64,000 nucleotides of DNA from positions 558,001 to 622,000 of the forward strand of contig CAVZYX010000005.1 in assembly GCA_963779645.1 (NCBI GenBank), written 5' to 3'. Below, in pieces: positions 39,106 through 48,935 of the stretch. Every line of letters begins with the position of its first letter. Position 1 is the first letter of the stretch. The translations under genes were made by a program, and so were the position numbers. The notes under the pieces are model-generated. The model did no database searches. It saw nothing but the letters and a program-made list of their open reading frames with translations, and was not told the DNA's origin. This stretch comes from CALMBW01 sp963779645 (lineage in GTDB: Bacteria; Actinomycetota; CADDZG01; WHSQ01).

Positions 39106-40403
39106 GAGACGTCCTTGCGGTCTTGAGTTTTCAGTGCCTGAAGCTGTCCCGTAGCCGTAAGGGGGTGCTCCTCTCGAAGAACGGCTTCCTCCGAGAGCTT
39201 GAACTTGGAGTGGATGGCATTCACTGCGCGCTCGACTTCGCCCGCCCGGATCACACATGAGATCCGGATAGACGAGGTAGAGATGATCTCGATGTTGATC
39301 CCCGCTTCGGCTAAGGCGTCGAACATGTCGGCTGCGACACCCGGATGTGTCTTCATCCCTGCGCCAACCAGCGAGATCTTCGCGATGTCCGGATCCGTTT
39401 CAACCCCCGTGGCGCCGATCTGAGCACGTATCTCTTCGAGCACCGGCTGAGCCTTATGCAGATCGTCCTTCGGGCAGGTGAAGAAGATGTCTGTGGTGCC
39501 TGCGTGCGAAGCGTTCTGCACGATCATGTCGATGTTGATGCCGTTGTCGGCGAGAGGTCGGAAAACACGCGCTGCAACGCCCGGATGGTCGGGCACGTCG
39601 GTGATCGTGATCTTTGCTTCTGAGGTGTCGTGAGCGATCCCCGAGATGATCGCTTGTTCCATCCGCTCGTCCTCCTCTCGAACCCACGTCCCCTCGTTCC
39701 AGCTGAACGACGAACGGACATGGACGAGCACTCCGTAGTTACGAGCGTATTCGACCGACCGAACCATGAGGACCTTGGCGCCGGCAGCGGAAAGCTCGAG
39801 CATCTCTTCGTAGGACACCGCGTGGAGCTTGCGAGCGTCCGGCACCAGGCGAGGATCGGCCGTGTAAACACCGTCCACGTCGGTATAGATCTCGCACACA
39901 TCGGCTTCGAGTGCTGCGGCAAGCGCAACTGCTGTTGTGTCCGTGCCGCCTCGGCCCAAGGTCGTGATGTCCAGGGTTTCCGTCGACACGCCTTGGAACC
40001 CGGCAACGATCACGATCTTGTCTTGATCGAGAGCCTCGAGAACGCGCCGCGCTCTGATCTCGACGATCTTGGCCTTCCCGTGCGAACTATCCGTCACGAT
40101 GCCCGCTTGAGAGCCGGTGAAGGAGATCGCTTCCCGTCCGAGATCGATGATCGCCATCGAAAGTAGAGAGGTAGAGATCCGCTCGCCGGCCGTTAGGAGC
40201 ATGTCCATCTCGCGGCCCTGCGGATGAGGCGTGATCTTCTTGGCTAGATCAACGAGCTCATCCGTCGTGTCGCCCATCGCGGACACCGCAACGACGACCT
40301 TCGCGCCGCCCGACGCCGTTTCAACGATGTGTTTAGCGACCCGTTTGATGCGGGTCGCGTCCCCAACGGACGTTCCACCGAACTTCTGAACGATCACAGC
40401 CAT
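39102..40403 (-). CDS. lysC: Aspartate kinase
   Basis: A 433-residue aspartokinase, the first step of the aspartate pathway. The N-terminal kinase domain starts VQKFGGTSVGD and contains TAGERISTSLLSMAI and TLGRGGTDTTAVALAAALEAD. Two C-terminal ACT domains (about 265-410) give allosteric feedback, usually by lysine plus threonine. The length fits the actinobacterial single-gene form. The product enters the asd step encoded next. The following 30 residues (KLSEEAVLREEHPLTATGQLQALKTQDRKDVS) form an extra tail. Confidence 0.96.
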   Translation of the reverse strand: MAVIVQKFGGTSVGDATRIKRVAKHIVETASGGAKVVVAVSAMGDTTDELVDLAKKITPHPQGREMDMLLTAGERISTSLLSMAIIDLGREAISFTGSQAGIVTDSSHGKAKIVEIRARRVLEALDQDKIVIVAGFQGVSTETLDITTLGRGGTDTTAVALAAALEADVCEIYTDVDGVYTADPRLVPDARKLHAVSYEEMLELSAAGAKVLMVRSVEYARNYGVLVHVRSSFSWNEGTWVREEDERMEQAIISGIAHDTSEAKITITDVPDHPGVAARVFRPLADNGINIDMIVQNASHAGTTDIFFTCPKDDLHKAQPVLEEIRAQIGATGVETDPDIAKISLVGAGMKTHPGVAADMFDALAEAGINIEIISTSSIRISCVIRAGEVERAVNAIHSKFKLSEEAVLREEHPLTATGQLQALKTQDRKDVS

Positions 40404-40453
40404 AGAAGGAACCTACAAGGGAAACGATGCTGCGCCTGTGAAGGTTGCCCGCC

Positions 40454-41968
40454 TCAGTGGTTCGTGTTGCCGTGGCTGTGCGTGATCTTCGACCCCGTGA
40501 TGGAGTCGTCGTCGTCGCCGTCATCGCCCCCTGAGGGATCGTCGTCACTCTGGCTTTCGGTGATATCGGTATCGGTGTCGTCGCCTTCGTCGTCGTCGGA
40601 GTCATCGTCATCGTCATCGTCATCGAGCGGAGGATCGTCCTCGGGTTTGCCTTCGAGTTCGTCGCGCTCCGGCTTATCCGGCTCGGTTCTCTCTTTGGGC
40701 TCAGGTTGGACATCGACCTCGGCATCCTGTTCTTCAGGTTCGATCGCTGGAGCGGCGAGAACCCCGGCGTCGGTTTCTGGCGCACCGCTAGCAACCTTGC
40801 GCGTTCGCTTGGAGCGCTCGACGGGGACAGTCTCTTCTTGAACGGTCGGGATCGAAGCGGCAGCCTCTTGGGCGGGCACCGCCAGCGGGACCGGCATCGC
40901 AGGACGGCTTTGGGGCGCGCCCGAGATCCCGGTCGTGCCCAGGATGACGGTCATACCGACGGTTCCTACCCCGGAGGCCACGCTTCCCGCCCCGACGCCT
41001 TTCGCCCACGCAGATGCCTGGCGTGCGGCGCGTGCGGGGGCCGCGAACAGGAACAGGAAAAGTCCGGCGATAGGGAGCGTCGAAGAAAGGGTCGAAACGA
41101 AAGCCTTCACGATCTGCGGATCGAACTGATTGCCCGCGCCCGCCGTTAGAACCTCGACCGCATCGCGGCGGCCGGTCCCTGCCTTATAGGGCCGCGCAGA
41201 GGTGATCGCGTCGTACGCATCAACCACCGCGATGATCCGAGCGAACAACGGGATCTCTTCGCCGGAAAGTTTGGCTGGATAGCCGCGCCCGTCCCACCTT
41301 TCGTGGTGGTATCGGATCGCGTCAACCACCGACGCACTTGCCGCGACCGAGACAAGGCCCGCACCGTCATCCACATGCCCGCGCACGACTGCCACTTCGT
41401 CGTCGGTGAGGCTGCCGGGCTTCCGCAGGATGCGATCGGGGACCTTGATCTTGCCCACGTCATGCAGAGCTGCGGCAAGGCGCAGCTCCTCGGTTGTCGG
41501 ACCCGAGAGACCGAGGGCCAGCCCGGTGCGATAGGCGTGCTTCTCCACCCTCTTCGAGTGGCCCGAGGTGTACGGATCTTTGACCTCGAGGGCTGCCGTG
41601 AGTTCATGTAAGAGATCGAGCCGCTCTTGGTCGGAGAGGTTGACGACCGCGGCCGGCTCGTCGTGAAGTAGGCGTGCACCGCGGTGGATGGTGGCTTCCG
41701 CTTGCGACCTGCGGAACCAACGCCACAACATGAGCTCGCCGAACGCGACTTCGATCGACTCGGGCCGCCTGACCCAAAGGGCCGCTCCCACCGTGGCAGC
41801 AGCGCAAGAGAGAGCGATCCCGATCAGAGTTGCGAGGAGAACCTCGGGTTGCGGGAGACCGGCGACGACCATCGCAAGGGTGACGAGCGCGGGAGCGATG
41901 ACGACCCCGAAGGTTGCCACCATCGCCTGCGGGAGCAGGTTCCGTACGGGATGGACCAGTTGCGCCAT
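40454..41968 (-). CDS. Membrane HD-GYP-domain protein with long acidic tail
   Basis: About 504 residues from the ATG at 41968. Two hydrophobic segments start the protein, then an HD-GYP domain (about 120-300) with LHDVGKIKVPDRIL, VRGHVDDGA, YHHERWDGRGYP and DAYDAITSARPY. Such domains usually hydrolyse cyclic di-GMP; the metal ligands and the GYP motif look intact. One or two more membrane helices follow (ALPIAGLFLFLFAAPARA; VGTVGMTVILGTTGI), then a roughly 150-residue Glu/Asp/Pro-rich tail ending in a poly-Asp stretch and SHGNTNH. No diguanylate cyclase is seen nearby. The start is uncertain because no strong ribosome binding site is visible. Confidence 0.82.
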   Translation of the reverse strand: MAQLVHPVRNLLPQAMVATFGVVIAPALVTLAMVVAGLPQPEVLLATLIGIALSCAAATVGAALWVRRPESIEVAFGELMLWRWFRRSQAEATIHRGARLLHDEPAAVVNLSDQERLDLLHELTAALEVKDPYTSGHSKRVEKHAYRTGLALGLSGPTTEELRLAAALHDVGKIKVPDRILRKPGSLTDDEVAVVRGHVDDGAGLVSVAASASVVDAIRYHHERWDGRGYPAKLSGEEIPLFARIIAVVDAYDAITSARPYKAGTGRRDAVEVLTAGAGNQFDPQIVKAFVSTLSSTLPIAGLFLFLFAAPARAARQASAWAKGVGAGSVASGVGTVGMTVILGTTGISGAPQSRPAMPVPLAVPAQEAAASIPTVQEETVPVERSKRTRKVASGAPETDAGVLAAPAIEPEEQDAEVDVQPEPKERTEPDKPERDELEGKPEDDPPLDDDDDDDDSDDDEGDDTDTDITESQSDDDPSGGDDGDDDDSITGSKITHSHGNTNH

Positions 41969-42061
41969 GTGCCCGGTTACTCTCTGTCGCCTATCGCCTA
42001 CTGTGGGCGATATGCCCAGCTTAGAGTACGCCAAACCTGTGGAAATCGCGCCGGCGGATCC

Positions 42062-42673
42062 CTAGCCAGTGAGGTCCCGGCGCCCCGTTAACGCCTTTCC
42101 CAGGGTCACTTCGTCGGCGTACTCGAGGTCTCCCCCCACCGGGAGGCCACTGGCCAAACGGGTCACCCGGACCCCCAAGGGCGAGATGAGCCTGGCGAGA
42201 TACATGGCGGTGGCCTCGCCTTCGACGTTGGGGTTCGTGGCCACGATGACCTCTTCGACCGGGATCTGATCCGGTGGATCCTGGATCCTCATCAGCAGCT
42301 CCTTGACCCTGAGGTCATCCGGCGAGACGCCCTCGATCGGCGAGATAGCTCCCTGGAGCACGTGATAGATGCCTCGGAATTCCCTCGTTCGCTCGACCGC
42401 CACGATGTCGGGGGGCTCTTGAACCACGCAGACGATCGTCCGGTCCCTTCGTGAGTCGCGACAGTAGTCGCATACCTCTTGGTCGGAGACGTTGAAGCAC
42501 CGCTCGCATAACCGCACCTTCGACCTCACCGTGACGATCGCATCGGCCAGTCTCTGCGCGTCGTTCGATTCACCCTTGAGCAGATGGAAAGCAACGCGTT
42601 GAGCGGACTTCGGGCCGATGCCCGGGAGCCTGGCGAGTTCGTCGATCAGATCCTGGATGGGACCCGTGTACAA
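42062..42673 (-). CDS. recR: Recombination protein RecR
   Basis: A 203-residue protein of the RecFOR pathway that loads RecA at gaps. It shows the helix-hairpin-helix LARLPGIGPKSAQRVAFHLL, a C4 zinc finger (CERC, then CDYC) and a Toprim domain (VIVATNPNVEGEATAMYL). It starts immediately after ybaB, in the common order dnaX-ybaB-recR. Confidence 0.97.
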   Translation of the reverse strand: MYTGPIQDLIDELARLPGIGPKSAQRVAFHLLKGESNDAQRLADAIVTVRSKVRLCERCFNVSDQEVCDYCRDSRRDRTIVCVVQEPPDIVAVERTREFRGIYHVLQGAISPIEGVSPDDLRVKELLMRIQDPPDQIPVEEVIVATNPNVEGEATAMYLARLISPLGVRVTRLASGLPVGGDLEYADEVTLGKALTGRRDLTG

Positions 42674-43006
42674 CTATGAAACCCCGGGGAGGCCGAGCCC
42701 ACCCATGCCACCAGCGATGGGGCCGAGGGCTTCGGCTTGCACCTCGCGAGCTCGGTTGAGTGCTTCGTTGCACGCGGCAGTAACAGCGTCACCCAGCATC
42801 TCGATGTCATCCGCATCCGGGACACCATCGAACATCTCGGGGTCGATCTCGACCCTCAAGATCCGAAGGTCACCCGACGCGACGGCTTTGACAGCGCCGC
42901 CGCCGGCGGTCGCTTCTACCTCGACCTCAGCCAGGCCTTCTTGCGCCTTCTGCATCTCGGCCGCCATCTTCTGCGCCTCGCGCATCATCCGTTGCATGTC
43001 TTTCAA
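42674..43006 (-). CDS. YbaB/EbfC nucleoid-associated protein
   Basis: A 110-residue DNA-binding dimer of the YbaB family. The N-terminal coiled part (MQRMMREAQKMAAEMQKAQEGLAEVEVEATAGGGAVKAVASG) and LRVEIDPEMFDG are typical. It overlaps the end of dnaX by 4 bp and abuts recR. It has a short Gly-rich C-terminus (GGMGGLGLPGVS). Confidence 0.95.
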   Translation of the reverse strand: MKDMQRMMREAQKMAAEMQKAQEGLAEVEVEATAGGGAVKAVASGDLRILRVEIDPEMFDGVPDADDIEMLGDAVTAACNEALNRAREVQAEALGPIAGGMGGLGLPGVS

Positions 43007-44814
43007 GTGGTGGTCCTCTCTTCGACGATCTCGGCAGCGAGTCCCTTGCGTACCAGTTCGATAGGGTCACTCTCTGATTCGCCGAGCGGCTTTGTCGATT
43101 CGATATCGACCTCTCCTCCATCATCGGTCGCCGCCGGCACATCGGATGCGTCTGAAGCTGATCCCGATGCGGTTGCTGCTTCCGCTCCTCGAGCGATGAA
43201 TCCCAGCGATGGACGGATACCGAGGGCGGAATGAAGGGCTAGGAGCAATACCTCGCGGTTGCGATCTTCGCTCATCGTGGCTTCGTGGAAGGTCGACTGC
43301 ACCTCGACAACGAGATGCCCGTCGTCGAAGCGCGCGGGCCTCGACGGGTTGAGCAGCGCCTGGATGCGCTTGCTTGCCCGGCCGACCTCGGCCAGTGTCG
43401 CGTTCCACGCATCGCGGACGTGCCCAAGGCCAACGCCGTCGGGCACCGCAGCACCTGACTGCGGTGGGGGTTGCGAAGCCACCGGGGCGGATGCTGGCGC
43501 CGCAGCTTGGGCCGGCGGCGCCTGCTCGGCGGGCGCTCGCTTTGCAGCGGCACCAGCCGGTGCCTTGCTGACCGCCGCCGGTTTGCTCCGAGGGGGAGCT
43601 ACCGATGGAACGGGGGCTGGAGTCGCTTGCTGAGGAGCGGCTAAGACGGGAGCAGGCCCGTCGATCCCGATACGACGTTCCAGGCGTTCGACCCGGCCCT
43701 GAAGACCTAGGGCCGAAGGATCGGTATCGGGGGCCGCGGCCCTCACCAGCGCGACTTCGAGGAGCAGGCGATGGTTCGGTGCCGTGCGCATCTCGGTGAT
43801 GGACTTACCCACGAGGTCCAGGATCCGAAGTAGATGGTCCACCGACAGCGATCGAGCCTGACCCGACAAGCGAGCCACGTCATCCGCTGCAACATCGAGC
43901 AAACCTTCCGAGTCGGGTGAGGTGGCGAGCAACAAGAGTGTCCGCGTATGGCCCAGGACCCCAAGTGCAAGTTGGCGAGGGTCGGCGCCTTGACCAACGA
44001 GGCTGTGCAGGGTCAGGAAAACGCGCCCGACTTCGCCGGCAGCTATCGCATCGACCAGTTCGAAGTAGGAATCCTCTTCACGCAACCCCAGCAACGCTTC
44101 TGCATCGACCTCGGAGATCGCACCGGAGATGTTGGCAAGTTGATCGAGAGATGACAATGCATCACGAACTCCACCATCAGCGTGACGAGCGATAACTCCG
44201 ATCGCCTCTGCGTCGATCTCGATCTTTTCTTCGGTAGCGATGTGACTCAGATGTTTCTCGAGGATGTCGGTTGGGACGCGTCTGAAGTCGAAGCGTTGCG
44301 TGCGCGACACGATCGTTGCCAGCACCTTGTGTGCCTCAGTCGTAGCAAGGATGAACACGACGTGGCTCGGTGGTTCCTCGAGCGTCTTCAGCAGCGCGTT
44401 GAAGGAACCGGACGACAACATGTGGACCTCGTCGATGACGTAAACCTTCCGCCGACCACCGGCCGTGGCCAACGGAACGCCGGCAAGGATCTCCCGCGTC
44501 TCGTCCACCTTGCTGTGGGAGGCGGCGTCCATCTCGATGACGTCCAGGGATGAGCCGTCGGTGATCGCCACGCACGAGTTGCAGACCCCGCAAGGCGATG
44601 GGGTCGGCCCCTTCTCGCAGTTAAGGGCCTTGGCAAGGATCCGAGCGGTGCTGGTCTTGCCCGTCCCTCGGGGGCCGGTGAACAGGTAAGCGTGAGCCAC
44701 CCGATCCTCGTTGATCGCGTTCGTGAGGGTATTGGCCACGTGGTCCTGGCCCAAGATCTCGTCGAAGGTCTGCGGCCTGTACTTGCGGTAAAGGGAGAGG
44801 TAAGCCATCTGCAA
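43003..44814 (-). CDS. dnaX: DNA polymerase III subunits gamma/tau
   Basis: A 603-residue clamp-loader ATPase. Walker A is GPRGTGKTS near residue 44, the zinc-binding Cys set lies in NCEKGPTPSPCGVCNSC, Walker B is VYVIDEVHML, and the SRC motif is SRTQRFDF. Domain III ends near 365; an Ala/Pro-rich linker follows, and the tail (about 460-603) is the tau-like part that contacts the polymerase. No slippery frameshift heptamer for gamma was identified. The SRP RNA gene lies 49 bp upstream on the same strand, as in many bacteria. Confidence 0.96.
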   Translation of the reverse strand: MQMAYLSLYRKYRPQTFDEILGQDHVANTLTNAINEDRVAHAYLFTGPRGTGKTSTARILAKALNCEKGPTPSPCGVCNSCVAITDGSSLDVIEMDAASHSKVDETREILAGVPLATAGGRRKVYVIDEVHMLSSGSFNALLKTLEEPPSHVVFILATTEAHKVLATIVSRTQRFDFRRVPTDILEKHLSHIATEEKIEIDAEAIGVIARHADGGVRDALSSLDQLANISGAISEVDAEALLGLREEDSYFELVDAIAAGEVGRVFLTLHSLVGQGADPRQLALGVLGHTRTLLLLATSPDSEGLLDVAADDVARLSGQARSLSVDHLLRILDLVGKSITEMRTAPNHRLLLEVALVRAAAPDTDPSALGLQGRVERLERRIGIDGPAPVLAAPQQATPAPVPSVAPPRSKPAAVSKAPAGAAAKRAPAEQAPPAQAAAPASAPVASQPPPQSGAAVPDGVGLGHVRDAWNATLAEVGRASKRIQALLNPSRPARFDDGHLVVEVQSTFHEATMSEDRNREVLLLALHSALGIRPSLGFIARGAEAATASGSASDASDVPAATDDGGEVDIESTKPLGESESDPIELVRKGLAAEIVEERTTT

Positions 44815-44862
44815 CCCATCCTAGATGCGGCATAAGTCAATATCCCCGAAGGCGCGAAAAAT

Positions 44863-45136
44863 GGCCGTGCGCCCTGTCTTGGACCTTTGCAGAGCCGGCG
44901 CTATCCCCGGTAGCCGGCTCCGGCCGAGCACTCCCGCGGCACTCCCGGTGCGCCGCTTAAGGCTGCTCCCTTCCGGGCCTGACCTGGTTCGCGGTTCCGA
45001 GTCGCGCGGGACCCGACCATCAACACTGCTTGCCGGGGGCTGACCCGGTTCAACAAAAGCCGCAGACAGGTAATCAGTCCGGCATAAGAGGGTTTCCGGT
45101 TACAGGGGACCCCTGGCCCCCCACCTAGCACGGCCA
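44863..45136 (-). ncRNA. ffs: Large signal recognition particle RNA with Alu domain
   Basis: The S domain apex is unmistakable on the minus strand: CCAGGTCAGGCCCGGAAGG followed by GAGCAGCC. The 5' part GGCCGTGCTAGGTGGGG, then CCCTGTAACCGG, matches the Alu domain of the Bacillus subtilis scRNA, and the 3' end GCACGGCC pairs with the 5' end GGCCGTGC. The total of about 274 nt agrees with the large bacterial form (B. subtilis 271 nt). A T5 run follows the 3' end. It lies upstream of dnaX, a common location. It partners Ffh in co-translational targeting. Confidence 0.95.
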
Positions 45137-45179
45137 CCCCAAGGATAAGCAACATCCTGCGTTCGCTAAACTCCCGCAC

Positions 45180-45264
45180 GGAGGCGTGCGAGAGCGGCCG
45201 AATCGGCACGACTGGAAATCGTGTGACCTGAAAGGGTCCAAGGGTTCAAATCCCTTCGCCTCCG
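45180..45264 (+). tRNA. tRNA-Ser (GGA)
   Basis: Acceptor GGAGGCG pairs with CGCCTCC, discriminator G. The anticodon stem CACGA/TCGTG holds loop CTGGAAA (anticodon GGA). A long variable arm is present, as for class II serine tRNAs. Confidence 0.95.
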
Positions 45265-45272
45265 CTCTTAGA

Positions 45273-46402
<1,130 letters not shown>

Positions 46403-46406
<4 letters not shown>

Positions 46407-47026
46407 CTCTGCTTCAGGAAGATGCTTTCGACCGTGTTGGCAACGTCTTCGAGTCGATCGATCGCTTGCTCGATCTCCTCGATGATCTCCTTGTACTTCA
46501 AGACATCCATGGCCTTGTAGTCACCAGAGAACAGTTCGGCAACGGTGCGTCTGTAGGCGCGGTCTCCTTCGTTCTCCAGACGATTGATCTCGATCCAGTA
46601 CGACTCGAGGTCCTTCATCTTCCGGATCCCCGGCATCGCTTCAGCGGTCTTCGCAGCTGCTTCAGCCAGAGTCCTAGTGAGAGAGACCATCTGAGGCAGC
46701 GGCTTCTCGATGCCGTGAAGGCGAAGGTTCTCTGCGACGGCCTCGATGTGATCTAGAACATCGTCAAGGCTCGATGCAAGGTGATGGATGTCTTCTCGAT
46801 CGAAGGGTGTGACGAAGGTGGTGTTTAGCCTGCGAACGATCTCGTGAGTCAGTTCATCGCCTTGATGCTCGATGTCGAGTAAGCGACCGACGCGGCGCTC
46901 GAGGTCTTCAAAGTCGTAGTCCTCCATCAGGGCCAATAGACCCTCGCCGCCCTCCTTAACCTTGTTGGCAAGCTCTTCGAAGAGATCGAAGAACGACCTC
47001 TCACCGGTGACTATCCGAAGTCGCAC
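46403..47026 (-). CDS. DUF47 (PhoU-like) partner of the PiT transporter
   Basis: A 207-residue all-helical protein (IVTGERSFFDLFEELANKVKEGGEGLLALMEDYD; EHQGDELTHEIVRRLNTTFVTPFDREDIHHLASSLDDVLDHIE), the typical DUF47 pattern with Glu/His/Asp metal-binding positions. Genes of this family regularly precede pit genes and modulate transport. It overlaps pit by 4 bp. The GTG/ATG start at 47026 lies 70 bp after repeat C3. Confidence 0.92.
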
Positions 47027-47095
47027 GTGCCCCCCTGTGATCGTCGCTGAGTAGGAGGGCCCGATCGAAGAGCGACCCTCGGCGGCAGGATACAG

Positions 47096-47154
47096 AATCG
47101 TGTCTGCTCTCGTTTCTGGTCCGTCAGGACCCGTTTTCCAGAGCAGACCTGATG
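47096..47154. repeat. Intergenic palindromic repeat, family C, copy 3
   Basis: Arms GTCTGCTCT and AGAGCAGAC, inner arms TGGTCC/GGACCC, and the shared GTCTGCTCTCGTTTCTGGT. The internal loop GTTTTC replaces TTTTGAG of copies 1 and 2, and the inner stem differs but is still paired, which indicates compensatory change. It lies directly downstream of tRNA-Ser(CGA). Confidence 0.75.
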
Positions 47155-47157
47155 TGG

Positions 47158-47245
47158 CGGTGGGGGCGAGATTCGAACTCGCGGTGGGCTTGCACCCACA
47201 ACCGCTTTCGAGGCGGTCCCGTTATGGCCACTTCGGTACCCCACC
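47158..47245 (-). tRNA. tRNA-Ser (CGA)
   Basis: Acceptor GGTGGGG pairs with CCCCACC, discriminator G. The anticodon stem CCGC/GCGG holds loop CTCGAAA (anticodon CGA), with a long variable arm of class II type. Confidence 0.94.
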
Positions 47246-47259
47246 AGGAACGGCACAGT

Positions 47260-47721
47260 CTACAAGCCGGGCTTTGCTCGTTTGCCCTCGAAAAAGCGCG
47301 TCAGCATTGCTCGGCATTCCTCAGCAAGGACGTCTGGGACGATCTCGAGCGAGTGATTGAGCCTCGGATCCTGGACGATGTTGTAGAGCGAGTACGCGGC
47401 CCCCGCCTTGGGATCTTGTGGTCCGTAAACGAGGCGGGCCGCGCGCGCAAGCACGAGGGCTCCGGCGCACATCGGGCATGGCTCGAGCGTCACGTAAAGA
47501 GTGGTGCCTTCGAGCCTCCAGGTTCCGAGAGCTTCGGCCCCCGCGCGGAGAGCAAGTACCTCTGCATGGGCGGTGGGATCGGATCGCAGCTCGCGCTCGT
47601 TGTGGGCCGCGGCGATCACCGAGTCGCCGGACACCAGAACCGCTCCGATCGGAACGTCGTCGTGGGCAAGGGCTGCCTCGGCTTCTTGAAGAGCCATCCG
47701 CATGAAGCCGTCGTGATCCAT
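47260..47721 (-). CDS. tadA: tRNA-specific adenosine deaminase TadA
   Basis: A 153-residue deaminase that converts A34 to inosine in tRNA-Arg(ACG). The zinc site is TAHAEVLAL (HAE) and EPCPMCAGAL (PCxxC); the N-terminus FMRMALQEAEAALAHDDVPIGAVLV is typical. Its natural substrate, tRNA-Arg(ACG), is encoded 1 kb away at 48665-48738. The ATG overlaps the stop of the upstream PGPGW-domain gene (TGATG). Confidence 0.94.
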   Translation of the reverse strand: MDHDGFMRMALQEAEAALAHDDVPIGAVLVSGDSVIAAAHNERELRSDPTAHAEVLALRAGAEALGTWRLEGTTLYVTLEPCPMCAGALVLARAARLVYGPQDPKAGAAYSLYNIVQDPRLNHSLEIVPDVLAEECRAMLTRFFEGKRAKPGL

Positions 47722-48417
47722 CAAGACTTCTCGCGCTTGCCTTTGCGTCCCTTGATCTTGTTCTTAGCGGCTTCGAACCGTTCCTTGGTCCAATCGAGGA
47801 GGTCGTCGGCCCAGTCGTACTCGTTGGCCAACACGGCGAGGCCGGCGATGTTGAGGAAGAACGACCAAGGGCCGGGCAGCGGGATGATCAGGATCCCCAC
47901 GATGATGAGCACGCTCCCGGCGACGGTGACCCAGATCCTTTTCGCCAGCTGTTTCGCGGTGCGCTTGGCTCTGTGTATCTCCGCGTCGCTCTTTGCTTCG
48001 TAGTTGCCGTTTATCCCTCTGACTGGAAGTGTTTCTTCTGGCCATGGCGCCATCTCGGCAAACACCTGGATGAATCGCGAGGCTGTTCTTGCCTGATCCG
48101 TGGTCGTGACCATCACTTGGACATAGGTGATCTCTTCGGTCTGGTTCTCTATGGCGAAAACCGGGCCTTCCTTTGAGTCCTGGTTGAGGCCCCAAGTGCG
48201 AAGCTCAGTCCACGGGAGATCGTGATCCTCGTTGCGGCCCGTTTGCCAGTGGACGAGAGCGCGCTCGAGAAGTCGCGAAGAAAAGACCGCGCCGGCGATC
48301 ATCGGGGTGGCGTGCCCGCACCCAAGCAACGATCGATTCGCCTTCGCTCATGTAAGGGAGAGCCTTGCGTTCGATCTGTTCCTTGCGAAGCTCGCTTAAG
48401 CGAGCGAGCAACCCCAT
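47721..48417 (-). pseudogene. PGPGW-domain membrane protein gene with a frame break
   Basis: The C-terminal 170 residues are intact from about 48280: ALVHWQTGRNEDHDLPWTELRTWGLN, then RIWVTVAGSVLIIVGILIIPLPGPWSFFLNIAGLAVLANEYDWADDLLDWTKE, which is the putative transmembrane PGPGW domain. The natural N-terminus (MGLLARLSELRKEQIERKALPYMSEGESIVAWVRARHPDDRRRGLFFATSR) lies in another frame from 48417. Joining at about 48250-48290 makes a sensible protein of roughly 231 residues with an N-terminal PH-like region and a C-terminal membrane domain. One lost or gained base explains it; a sequencing error is as likely as a real mutation. It is coupled to tadA. Confidence 0.65.
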
Positions 48418-48616
48418 CGCCCTATCAGACCATCTCCGAGGCGCTTAGTGAGGCACGCCCCGAGAGGTTCTTTCGGCCGGACATGGGTATCCACCTCTGA
48501 ATGGAGGACCTCATCGAGCGTCTCGCGAACGATCGAGTCTCGGCCGTCAAGATCGAACAGGAAGACAACAGCGGGCCGGGCAGCAACGATTAGCTCGCAT
48601 GATGGAATCTGTGTCT
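48418..48616. other. Gap without a supportable gene
   Basis: Together with B3 this makes a 247-bp interval between the PGPGW-domain gene and tRNA-Arg. A short frame from 48501 (MEDLIERLANDRVSAVKIEQ) has no ribosome binding site and is not supported. Otherwise nothing was recognised. Confidence 0.4.
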
Positions 48617-48658
48617 TGAAAAGGTCGTATAGCGACCTAATTCTGACGCAGAATCTGA
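48617..48658. repeat. Solitary family B terminal repeat (B3), downstream of tRNA-Arg
   Basis: On the minus strand GATTCTGCG, TCAGAATTAGGTCG, CTATACGACCTTTT, matching B1 and element B2. The hairpin AGGTCG-CTATA-CGACCT followed by TTTT has the form of a short intrinsic terminator for the tRNA, 6 bp downstream of its 3' end. Confidence 0.75.
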
Positions 48659-48664
48659 AACTCG

Positions 48665-48738
48665 TACGCCCGGAGGGATTCGAACCCCCGACCTTCCGGT
48701 CCGTAGCCGGACGCTCTAATCCACTGAGCTACGGGCGC
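48665..48738 (-). tRNA. tRNA-Arg (ACG)
   Basis: Acceptor GCGCCCG pairs with CGGGCGT (one G-U pair), discriminator A. The anticodon stem TCCGG/CCGGA holds loop CTACGGA, anticodon ACG, which needs TadA editing to ICG. Confidence 0.95.
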
Positions 48739-48772
48739 AAGAGCAACCAAGGATAAGGGCAAAGCGTTCTGG

Positions 48773-48861
48773 CGGAGGCGCGGGGATTTGAACCCCGGAA
48801 GGAGGTAACCCCCCTTAACGCATTAGCAGTGCGCTCCCTTCGGCCACTCGGGCACGCCTCC
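48773..48861 (-). tRNA. tRNA-Ser (GCT)
   Basis: Acceptor GGAGGCG pairs with CGCCTCC, discriminator G. Anticodon loop CTGCTAA (anticodon GCT); the long variable arm AAGGGGGGTTACCTCC is typical of class II. Confidence 0.94.
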
Positions 48862-48935
48862 GTCACCGATTCTAGCCGTCTCTCACAAACTCCGGCCGTC
48901 CGTATCATCGGTGCACACGTCGATAGGAGGTCTTG

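Noticed and set aside
48448..48756. Plus-strand frame over tRNA-Arg
   Set aside because: It reads through a tRNA gene in reverse and has no ribosome binding site or homologous pattern.
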